A stretch of DNA of 7,677 nt, taken from Mobilitalea sp. (GTDB lineage Bacteria; Bacillota_A; Clostridia; Lachnospirales; Lachnospiraceae). The notes below the pieces were generated by a model. The model searched no databases. It was not told the DNA's origin and worked only from the letters and a program-made list of their open reading frames with translations. Position numbers and translations under genes: made by a program. This document shows positions 1 to 5,802 of the stretch, piece after piece (the stretch's first letter is position 1; every line of letters starts with the position of its first letter). The DNA is taken from contig JARKQP010000213.1 of the NCBI GenBank assembly GCA_029974875.1, positions 1 to 7,677 of the forward strand. The letters are read 5' to 3'.

Positions 1-1
1 C

Positions 2-229
2 TTCACCTGCGTAGCCGGTGCGCTGATTGGAGGTGCATCAGGAAAACGGGTTACTATGTGGAATGTTATCTATGGATGCTTCTTATATGAAGCAATTCTT
101 ACACTCAGTACCCCTGTTGCGAATAAACTTATTTCTTCAGGAGCACTGCCTGAGATTATCAGACTGCTTATCACCAATGGTGTTATTCTGTATGCGCTGA
201 CAAAGGAAAGGGGAAGTGAAAATGACTGA
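2..229 (+). CDS. ABC transporter permease, BPD_transp_2 family (C-terminal fragment, gene cut by window edge)
   Basis: Only the last 75 codons of this gene are inside the window; the frame is open from base 2 to the TGA at 227-229. The translation is hydrophobic and glycine-rich at the start (GALIGGASGK), then runs WNVIYGCFLYEAIL and a final helix before a short charged tail (ALTKERGSEND). This matches the end of the complete permease that follows, which has NVLIGNLIFQIIYG and a similar last helix, so the two are paralogous subunits. BPD_transp_2 permeases move sugars, nucleosides or similar small molecules across the cytoplasmic membrane with a separate ATPase and binding protein, and commonly occur as two consecutive genes. 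The stop codon overlaps the next start by 8 bases, indicating one operon and probably translational coupling. The substrate cannot be read from this piece. Confidence 0.8.
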   Translation, partial: FTCVAGALIGGASGKRVTMWNVIYGCFLYEAILTLSTPVANKLISSGALPEIIRLLITNGVILYALTKERGSEND

Positions 230-1517
230 GAATACCGGAAATAACAGTTTTATGACCCGTGTAGTAGCTTTTTTCAAGAATAACATACTGGTGTGCTTCT
301 TTCTTGCACTTGGAATCTTTCTGGCAGTATCTTCAGGAAATCCTTTGTATTCTATCGGCAATGATGTGAGCTCACGGTTTTTCCGTAATATTTTGCTGAT
401 TGCGGCACTTATACTTCCGATTATGTCCGGTGTAGGGCTGAACTTTGGAATTACCTTAGGAGCTATGGGAGCTCAGCTGGCTTTCGTTTTGCTGATGATT
501 TTCGGCATCGCAAATCAAACTTTATCCATGGTGTACTGGATATTGTTAACCATTGTAATTTCAGGGATCTGTGGACGTCTTCTTGCATGGCTGTTTAATA
601 AGACGAAGGGACATGAGATGATTGCAGGCCTGCTGGTAAGCTTCTTCTCAAATGGTATCTATATGTTCATCCTGATGGTGCTGTTTGGAGATGTTTTCAA
701 ACTGGATGTAGATGGACTGGTTATTTCTGCAGGACTTCCGATTAAGGCTACCATAGGGCTGCCGGAGGCTCTATATGGAGTTATGGATAACAGCCTTCCG
801 ATTGCTTACTATTTTGTAGCTATTATTGCCTTTATTGCAGCTCTTGTTTACTTTATCATCAGCATGGTACTTGGATTGAGAAAGACTACGGATGCTGATC
901 TTAAGAAGAAACTGATGACCGGAACAGCTGTACATGTGGTAACAGCGATTGCTTTTTTTGCTTTTTGTATGCTGGCTCCTCCGGTTAAATCCATGCTCAT
1001 GAGCATGGATTTACCGACTGCAACTGCAATTTTCAGTTTTGTGGTTCTGTATCTGATCTACAGACTGATGCAGTCCAAACTCGGTCATGATTTTATATCT
1101 ATCCGAAATGACAGACGTATCGCTGCCTCCGTTGGTATTAACGTAGACAGCACCAGAACAAAAGCTATCGTACTTTCCACGATTCTTGCAGGTATCGGTC
1201 AGATCCTGTATATTCAAAATCTCGGAACACTGAATACTTATGTAATGCATAACAATGTTGCAACGTTTTCTATTGCAGCGATCCTGATCGGAGGCGCTAC
1301 AATTAAAACTGCCAATATCAAGAACGTATTGATTGGAAACTTAATCTTCCAGATCATCTATGGATGTGCACCAAATGCTTCCAAGGTATTGATGGGTAAT
1401 ACTCAGATTGGTGAGTACTTCCGTGTATTCCTCTGCTATGCAATTATTTCTACTGCAATTGTAAGCTACGCAATCAAAGAAGCGGCGGCAGCAAAGAAAA
1501 GAGGACAGGGAGTTTAA
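222..1517 (+). CDS. ABC transporter permease, BPD_transp_2 family (second subunit)
   Basis: A complete, very hydrophobic protein of 431 residues with roughly ten membrane helices, the second membrane subunit of an importer. The family signature is near residues 290-360: a cytoplasmic loop with GHDFISIRNDRRIAASVGIN, the proposed contact to the ATPase, followed by TKAIVLSTILAGIGQILY and a glycine-rich helix FSIAAILIGGATIKTANIKN. In known families of this type (the BmpA-associated nucleoside permeases, RbsC-like permeases) these segments have the same order. At 431 residues it is longer than the usual 300-360; the extra length is a loop near residues 155-190 and another around 215-260. I chose ATG 222 because AAGGGG lies 8 bases upstream; a GTG at 216 in the same frame is the alternative and adds two residues. 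The gene overlaps the preceding permease by 8 bases. A 28-bp perfect palindrome lies inside it at 986-1013. Family is clear; substrate unknown. Confidence 0.88.
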   Translation: MTENTGNNSFMTRVVAFFKNNILVCFFLALGIFLAVSSGNPLYSIGNDVSSRFFRNILLIAALILPIMSGVGLNFGITLGAMGAQLAFVLLMIFGIANQTLSMVYWILLTIVISGICGRLLAWLFNKTKGHEMIAGLLVSFFSNGIYMFILMVLFGDVFKLDVDGLVISAGLPIKATIGLPEALYGVMDNSLPIAYYFVAIIAFIAALVYFIISMVLGLRKTTDADLKKKLMTGTAVHVVTAIAFFAFCMLAPPVKSMLMSMDLPTATAIFSFVVLYLIYRLMQSKLGHDFISIRNDRRIAASVGINVDSTRTKAIVLSTILAGIGQILYIQNLGTLNTYVMHNNVATFSIAAILIGGATIKTANIKNVLIGNLIFQIIYGCAPNASKVLMGNTQIGEYFRVFLCYAIISTAIVSYAIKEAAAAKKRGQGV

Positions 1518-1532
1518 CTTTTCGGACAGTAA

Positions 1533-1564
1533 ACAAAGTCCGGAGCTTTTGCCCCGGGCTTTGT
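1533..1564 (+). terminator. Hairpin after the permease operon
   Basis: An 11-bp stem (ACAAAGTCCGG at 1533-1543 with CCGGGCTTTGT at 1554-1564, one G-T pair) closes a 10-base loop, 16 bases after the permease stop. ACAG and CTGT on either side can extend it with a bulge. There is no good T run after it (GTCTGTGA), so it may be an mRNA-stabilising 3' hairpin or an inefficient terminator. Confidence 0.55.
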
Positions 1565-1584
1565 CTGTGATATCCAAAAAAGAA

Positions 1585-1617
1585 AGGACTTAAACAGTTA
1601 CGTAGCTGTTATATAAT
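1585..1617 (+). promoter_or_regulatory. MFS gene promoter with an 18-bp palindromic operator candidate
   Basis: A perfect TATAAT at 1612-1617 is the likely -10 element. No good -35 is found at 16-18 bases; the best are GAC-containing strings around 1585-1592. Directly upstream sits AACAGTTACGTAGCTGTT (1593-1610), a palindrome with one mismatched pair, centred between 1601 and 1602. Its place between -35 and -10 suits either a repressor or a MerR-type activator that works on a long spacer. Transcription would start near 1624, which places the in-frame ATG at 1621 outside the message and supports the start at 1654. Confidence 0.5.
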
Positions 1618-1653
1618 CATATGAACATAAAGAATAAAAGAAGTGGAGTCAAG

Positions 1654-2817
1654 ATGGATCCCATGGTCCGTGTTGCAATTCTTTCCGCAGCACTTTGTAC
1701 CATGGCATCCGATATGGTCATCGTGCCAATCCTTGATCTTTTGTACGGAGCATTTCCGGATAGCAACGTTACACTGGTCGCACTTACCTATACCGTTGCC
1801 GGATTTGCATTTATTCCGTCTTCTCTGTTAACTCCTGCACTTTGCAGACGTTTTAATATGAAAAAGCTGATGATGCTGGGAACAATCCTCTGTATCATCG
1901 GTGGCGGTTTTGGCGGAATGGTAACGAATATCTATTATATTGTCGGTATGCATTTTGTAGAAGGAGTTGGTGCCGGATTCTGTGCCAATATTATTCCAAT
2001 CTATATTGCAAGACTGTGTAAAGGTGAAAAAGATGTAATGAGAATGGGTGCGTTGAATGGAACAGCGGGTACATTTCTGGGGCTGGTGGCAACGCTGTTA
2101 TCCGGTTTCATGGCAACAAGATTTGGCTGGAAGGCAGCTTACTATGTATATTTTATCGAGATTGCAGTACTGATCCTTCAGGCGTTTTTCCTTCCGGAAG
2201 GTGAGCCGGAGACAAATAAGAACCACCCTGAAAAAGCAACGCTGAACGCAAGAATCCTTCGCTGGCTTGCAGAAGTTTTTGCCTTCTCTCTGTTTATCAA
2301 TCTGATGTGGACCCATCAGGCCGGATACCTGGCAGAAAAAGGACTTGGCGGTGCGGATGTTTCCGGTGTCGCATCGGCATGTATTCAGATTGGCGGTTTC
2401 TTCGCATCCTTCACAATGGCATGGCTGATGCAGAAGGCAAAACAGTATCACCAGAATATCTGTTTCTTCTTGTTTACAGTTGCTGCTTGTCTGATGCTGT
2501 ATTCTTCTCTTCCGGTACACTTTTTTGCGGCAAGTCTGGTCTGGGGTGTGGGTCAGGGACTGATCTATCCATATTTGTGGGCGCAGGCAACGCTGGTCTC
2601 ACCGGACAAAGCATCGGTATCCAGCATCATTTCCTGGACAACGGTCGCCTGGTACCTGGCTGTTGGAATGACGACTATCGTATATCAGCCGATTGCGGTT
2701 ATTTTCCATAACGGCACCAGTACTTTTGCGATGACTGTAACCATGGTTGCATTTGTGATATTATTTATCTACCGTCTGTGTATGGGAACAGTCGAAAGAA
2801 AGATGAATATTATATAA
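1654..2817 (+). CDS. Major facilitator superfamily (MFS) transporter
   Basis: A 387-residue integral membrane protein with about twelve hydrophobic segments in two halves, the MFS fold, which moves small solutes using an ion gradient. After helix 2 comes TPALCRRFNMKKLMMLG, recognisable as the motif-A loop but lacking its usual Gly and Asp. A soluble break at about residues 182-200 (LPEGEPETNKNHPEKA) separates the halves. The C-terminal half has GQGLIYPYLWAQATLVSPDKASVSSIISW, typical of the last third of MFS drug or metabolite carriers. I place the start at ATG 1654, with GTGGAG 5 bases upstream; an in-frame ATG at 1621 would add 11 residues (MNIKNKRSGVK) but has no ribosome binding site and lies before the predicted transcript start. 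It is separated from the permease pair by a hairpin and has its own promoter, so it is probably a single-gene unit. Direction of transport and substrate are not evident. Confidence 0.82.
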   Translation: MDPMVRVAILSAALCTMASDMVIVPILDLLYGAFPDSNVTLVALTYTVAGFAFIPSSLLTPALCRRFNMKKLMMLGTILCIIGGGFGGMVTNIYYIVGMHFVEGVGAGFCANIIPIYIARLCKGEKDVMRMGALNGTAGTFLGLVATLLSGFMATRFGWKAAYYVYFIEIAVLILQAFFLPEGEPETNKNHPEKATLNARILRWLAEVFAFSLFINLMWTHQAGYLAEKGLGGADVSGVASACIQIGGFFASFTMAWLMQKAKQYHQNICFFLFTVAACLMLYSSLPVHFFAASLVWGVGQGLIYPYLWAQATLVSPDKASVSSIISWTTVAWYLAVGMTTIVYQPIAVIFHNGTSTFAMTVTMVAFVILFIYRLCMGTVERKMNII

Positions 2818-2889
2818 GATATTTTTCAAAAGACTGATGGGTGAATTTTATGAAAAGTATCCTGTCCCTGCTAAGCAGATCCGCTTTTT

Positions 2890-3714
2890 TCAATATTTTT
2901 GGACCTGTATCGCAATTTGCAAAAGATATTGCGTGGGGTCTGTTGTGGAGATTTCATCAAGCAGATATTCCTCATAAGCATGGCCGCAAATCTTTAGGCC
3001 AGTTTCTCTAATATAGGTAAAAAGACGGTTGTATAGTTTGCTGCTCATATCGTACTCCGTATACTCCTGCCCAATGATATATAAGCCTTTTGGTCTTTGT
3101 GCATTGTTTGGATAGTTGTGTCCACACAGAGGACGGTAATAGTATCGTGAGGGGTGCGTTAAATTTCCCTGTATCAAGTCTCCATGGGAAATAATCGTTC
3201 CGGTCGGCAAACCGAGTATCACATTATTTTCCCTGCAAAATTCATAGAATTGGACGAGATAGTACCAGCCTTCTGATGTATGGCTATCTGCCGGAAGCTC
3301 CGGCCCCAGGAAAATCTGTACAGGTTCGCACTCCGTTAGTGTAATGGAATTTATGTCCATGCGAATTCCTTTTTCTGTCATATCAATTCGTGTATCCAAC
3401 ATATCGCTAATTTGTACAAGTGTATTGATTCTTTCTTGCACAATCTTCTTCTGTGTTTCCAGTAAATGAATCAAATTTTCAGGAGAACGCCCACTCAAAT
3501 ACTCTTGGATTTCTTTTAATGGCATACCAATTTCGCGTAATACGGTGATGACATTTGCTGTGTCAATTTGATGGTAGGTGTAATAGCGATAGTTGTTGTG
3601 CTTATCTACCATTGAAGGCGATAGAAGTCCTATCTTGTCAAAGAATAAGAGGTTTCTCCGTGTGATGCCTGTTAACTGCGCAAATTCACTGATTTTCATA
3701 TGGTCTCTGCCCAT
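2890..3714 (-). CDS. MerR-family transcriptional regulator with GyrI-like effector domain (BmrR type)
   Basis: A 274-residue DNA-binding regulator. Residues 6-75 are a MerR winged helix: MKISEFAQLTGITRRNLLFF starts the helix-turn-helix, NNYRYYTYHQI is the wing, and LREIGMPLKEIQEYL the following helices. Residues about 76-115 (LETQKKIVQERINTLVQISDML) are the dimerising coiled coil. From about 120 to the end it resembles the GyrI-like/BmrR effector domain, which in relatives binds hydrophobic cationic drugs; there is no cysteine cluster, which argues against a metal sensor. The start at 3714 is fixed by AAGGAG six bases upstream; a second Met (residue 6, 3699) has no such site. The gene is divergent from the MATE exporter across 96 bases with overlapping promoters, so it most likely activates that exporter and controls itself. 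The ligand is inferred, not shown. Confidence 0.88.
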   Translation of the reverse strand: MGRDHMKISEFAQLTGITRRNLLFFDKIGLLSPSMVDKHNNYRYYTYHQIDTANVITVLREIGMPLKEIQEYLSGRSPENLIHLLETQKKIVQERINTLVQISDMLDTRIDMTEKGIRMDINSITLTECEPVQIFLGPELPADSHTSEGWYYLVQFYEFCRENNVILGLPTGTIISHGDLIQGNLTHPSRYYYRPLCGHNYPNNAQRPKGLYIIGQEYTEYDMSSKLYNRLFTYIRETGLKICGHAYEEYLLDEISTTDPTQYLLQIAIQVQKY

Positions 3715-3738
3715 TATTTTCTCCTTTATATTCAGGGG

Positions 3739-3788
3739 TTGACTGTTCAGTATGTGTATAGTTTATAATGCTGTCTTGAGCAAGTCAA
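3739..3788. promoter_or_regulatory. Overlapping divergent promoters and operator of the merR-type/MATE pair
   Basis: On the + strand TTGACT (3739-3744) and TATAAT (3764-3769) are separated by 19 bp, the long spacer typical of genes activated by MerR proteins, which untwist the DNA to bring the two boxes into register. Inside the spacer is an imperfect dyad, ACTGTTCAG-TAT-GTGTATAGT (3742-3762, centre 3752, outer ACT/AGT and inner CA/TG conserved). On the - strand TTGACT (3788-3783) with a 17-bp spacer and TAAACT (3765-3760) can drive the regulator gene; its -10 overlaps the exporter's -10 and its start falls in the dyad. One bound dimer could therefore activate the exporter and repress the regulator. 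Confidence 0.68.
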
Positions 3789-3810
3789 TGTTTATTTTAG
3801 GAGGAAAAGT

Positions 3811-5187
3811 ATGTCAAGTCAAATTTCAAATTCCAAGCAGATCAATAAGCAATTTATCAAATATGTGGTTCCTTCAGTTATAGGGATGCTTGTCCAAGCC
3901 GGTTACGTTATTTTGGATGGAGTTATTGTGGGTCAGGGTATCGGCGAAGTTGCACTCGGCGCTGTAAACATCGTCTTTCCTTTTAGCATGCTCTCTATTG
4001 CTTTGGCAATGCTAATTGCGGTAGGAGGCGCAAATATATACTCCTTTTATAAAGGGAAAGGAGAAGCAGAAAAAGCGAACAATATCTTTTGCCAATGTGT
4101 GGGAATATCCGTCGTTGTTGGTGCTGTATTGGCATTGGCAGGTTTTATCTTCCGCGAAAACCTTTCTGTACTTATGGGCGCAAATGCAGAATTGCTCCCA
4201 TCTGCAACCGCTTATTTGAAATGGATATCTCTCTTCACGTTTATACAAATCATATCATATGGGATTTCCGTTTTCGTGCGCAATGATGAAGCGCCTAAGC
4301 TTGTCATGTTAGGTTCTGTTTTTGGTGCGGTCATTAACGCAATCCTTGATATTGTTTTTATTCTTATTCTTGATTATGGGATTGAAGCTGCCGCAATAAC
4401 AAACGGCATTGGCATGATTATCGAATTATTATTCTGTGCCAGCCACTTTATCCGCAAAAAGGGTATGCTGCAAATCCGCAGACCGGTATTTCACTTTAGT
4501 GAGATTAAAAGGGTAATAAACAACGGCTTTGCGTCCTTCCTGATGGAGTTCAGCATGCCAGCTTTAGCGTTTTCCTATAACCTTGCAGTAGTCCATACGA
4601 TAGGAACGCTTGGTGTGTCCGCCTATTCTATTGTCACTTATGTATGCTCTATCATACATATGGTTGCGATAGGCATTACGCAAGGCGTGCAGCCTATCAT
4701 GAGCTTCTATCATGGCAAAGATGATAAGAAAACATTTTCTTATGTATACCGCCTTGGGGTAAGAACCAATATCATTGCTCCGGTTATATTGGTCGGCGCT
4801 TGCATTATCTTTGGCAGCCAGATTGTTCCGTTGTTCCATTCAGGAAATGCCAGCTTGACAATATTAACGGCCAATATGCTCCGCCAGTACCCGTTAGCGT
4901 ATATCTTTATAGGAATTACGCTGATGAATATTCTCTATTTTCAAACCACGGAACGGAATGCTTATGCGACATTGGTTTCCTTCCTGCGCTGTATAGGTTT
5001 TGTACAGGCTTTTTTACTGCTCTCCATATTTGTATTTAATACTAAGGGGCTTTACCTTGCCTTTGCAGCTGGAGAAGCATGCCATTTTATCATTTCGCAG
5101 TTGTTGGTAAGAAAAACAAGAAAAGGTACGAAAACTGAAACCGAAGAAACACAAGCTGTTGCCGAACCGGCTTATATAAAACGATGA
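3811..5187 (+). CDS. MATE-family multidrug efflux transporter
   Basis: A 458-residue membrane protein with twelve hydrophobic segments in two homologous halves, each a MatE domain (about residues 18-180 and 235-400). The first half opens with FIKYVVPSVIGMLVQAGYVILDGVIVGQGIGEVALGAVNI, the characteristic MATE start in which helix 1 is followed by the V/IVG-G loop. The second half has FASFLMEFSMPALAFSYN and GVQPIMSFYHGKDDKKT, where the QP and short basic loop are typical. MATE proteins export cationic drugs and metabolites in exchange for Na+ or H+ and sit in the cytoplasmic membrane; this one is closest in look to the MepA-like branch. AGGAGG six bases before ATG 3811 fixes the start. The C-terminal tail is hydrophilic (RKTRKGTKTETEETQAVAEPAYIKR). 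It is divergent from a BmrR-type regulator, so expression is probably drug-inducible. A kinase remnant begins at its stop codon. Confidence 0.92.
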   Translation: MSSQISNSKQINKQFIKYVVPSVIGMLVQAGYVILDGVIVGQGIGEVALGAVNIVFPFSMLSIALAMLIAVGGANIYSFYKGKGEAEKANNIFCQCVGISVVVGAVLALAGFIFRENLSVLMGANAELLPSATAYLKWISLFTFIQIISYGISVFVRNDEAPKLVMLGSVFGAVINAILDIVFILILDYGIEAAAITNGIGMIIELLFCASHFIRKKGMLQIRRPVFHFSEIKRVINNGFASFLMEFSMPALAFSYNLAVVHTIGTLGVSAYSIVTYVCSIIHMVAIGITQGVQPIMSFYHGKDDKKTFSYVYRLGVRTNIIAPVILVGACIIFGSQIVPLFHSGNASLTILTANMLRQYPLAYIFIGITLMNILYFQTTERNAYATLVSFLRCIGFVQAFLLLSIFVFNTKGLYLAFAAGEACHFIISQLLVRKTRKGTKTETEETQAVAEPAYIKR

Positions 5188-5353
5188 AGCGAGGGAAAGC
5201 TACTATAACCATTATACCGGATCGAAATGGGGCGATGTGCATCATTACCACTTATCTATCGACAGCAGCATGGGAATTGACCGGTGTGTTGAATTGATTC
5301 TTCATACGGTTAAAACAAGAGGTTCTGATGGAAATTATGCAAATAATGCATAG
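5180..5353 (+). pseudogene. C-terminal remnant of a cytidylate-kinase-like family protein
   Basis: In the frame shifted by one base from the exporter, an open stretch of 57 codons ends at TAG 5351-5353. It reads NDEARESYYNHYTGSKWGDV, then HHYHLSIDSSMGIDRCVELI. This is the typical end of the cytidylate-kinase-like proteins (AAA_26 type) common in gut Firmicutes: an AR-x-x-YYN-x-YTG-x-x-WGD block, then Y-x-L-x-I-x-S-S and GI-x-x-CVELI. The P-loop and all of the N-terminal two thirds are missing, the frame has a stop just upstream at 5177-5179, and there is no start codon or ribosome binding site, so this is a broken gene. It begins within the last codons of the MATE gene, which suggests that a deletion or recombination joined the two. 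The assignment is from remembered motif patterns and should be tested by a profile search. Confidence 0.62.
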
Positions 5354-5373
5354 TAGCAACCCAATATGATTTT

Positions 5374-5418
5374 AAGTCAGTATTTTGCCATATAAGCAAA
5401 GTGCTGGCTTTTTCTTTT
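5374..5418 (+). terminator. Rho-independent terminator of the MATE/kinase-remnant unit
   Basis: A 15-bp stem (5374-5388 with 5396-5410, three G-T pairs, no mismatch) closes a 7-base loop CATATAA and is followed by TTTCTTTT (5411-5418). This is the strongest terminator in the window. It lies 21 bases after the stop of the kinase remnant and probably belonged to that gene when intact. Confidence 0.88.
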
Positions 5419-5445
5419 CAGCAAGAAAACTGTTTTCTGGGCATT

Positions 5446-5473
5446 AAAAAAGCACTCATTTTGAGAGTGCTTT
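5446..5473 (-). terminator. Terminator of the tRNA-Thr transcript
   Basis: The stem AAAGCACTC (5449-5457) with GAGTGCTTT (5465-5473) closes a 7-base loop. Read on the - strand, the hairpin runs into TTTTTT (5451-5446), the right polarity and about 50 bases beyond the tRNA 3' end. It faces the + strand terminator of the MATE unit, so the two transcripts converge here. Confidence 0.82.
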
Positions 5474-5522
5474 AATTCTTCTTGAAATTATCATCGTCCT
5501 TGATTTACTTAGCTCTTTTAAA

Positions 5523-5595
5523 AGCTAGAAAAGGGACTTGAACCCTCGACCCCTTCATTACGAGTGAAGTGCTCTACCAACTGAGCTATTCCAGC
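5523..5595 (-). tRNA. tRNA-Thr (anticodon CGU)
   Basis: A 73-base cloverleaf. The acceptor stem is GCTGGAA with TTCTAGC (one G-U pair) and a U discriminator. The D arm contains TAGCTCAGTTGGTAGAGC. The anticodon arm is CTTCA-CTCGTAA-TGAAG, giving anticodon CGU, which reads the threonine codon ACG. The T arm is GAGGG-TTCAAGT-CCCTT. The 3' CCA is not encoded, so it would be added after transcription. The gene stands alone with its own promoter at 5640-5668 and terminator at 5446-5473. Confidence 0.95.
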
Positions 5596-5639
5596 ATATT
5601 TTATACCAGCCATCTTCCCCGGAAGAGGGCTACTCAACT

Positions 5640-5668
5640 ATTCTATTATAAATGTTATTAAATTTCAA
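5640..5668 (-). promoter_or_regulatory. Promoter of the tRNA-Thr gene
   Basis: TTGAAA (5668-5663), a 17-bp spacer and TAGAAT (5645-5640) on the - strand, 45 bases before the mature tRNA. Transcription would start near 5633. The leader can form a hairpin between GCCATCTTCC (5609-5618) and GGAAGAGGGC (5621-5630), one mismatch, which must be removed with the leader during 5' processing. Confidence 0.68.
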
Positions 5669-5716
5669 GGCTTTTTTATGAGTAAGATGTATTTTTTTAT
5701 TGCATTATGTAAACAA

Positions 5717-5758
5717 GGGCGACAGCAATCACTCATGCATAAATATTTGCTGTCGCCC
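5717..5758 (-). terminator. Hairpin downstream of the DegV gene, probable terminator
   Basis: A perfect 12-bp GC-rich stem (GGGCGACAGCAA at 5717-5728 with TTGCTGTCGCCC at 5747-5758) closes an 18-base AT-rich loop, 45 bases beyond the DegV stop. On the - strand it is followed by TTGTTTACAT, a modest T-rich tail. No gene on the + strand ends close by, so it most likely ends the DegV message. Confidence 0.65.
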
Positions 5759-5802
5759 ATCTTAAATCAGAACCTAAATTTAAATTAATAAAAAGGAAAA
5801 TC

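Noticed and set aside
2098..2711. Long open frames on both strands inside the MFS gene (2098-2520 on -, 2307-2711 on +)
   Set aside because: They overlap a clear transporter gene in other frames, are rich in Cys and charged residues without domain pattern, and lack ribosome binding sites.
5424..5438. AGAAAAC-T-GTTTTCT inverted repeat between the two converging terminators
   Set aside because: Arms of 7 bp with a 1-base centre and AT-rich content; no T tail or neighbouring promoter gives it a role.
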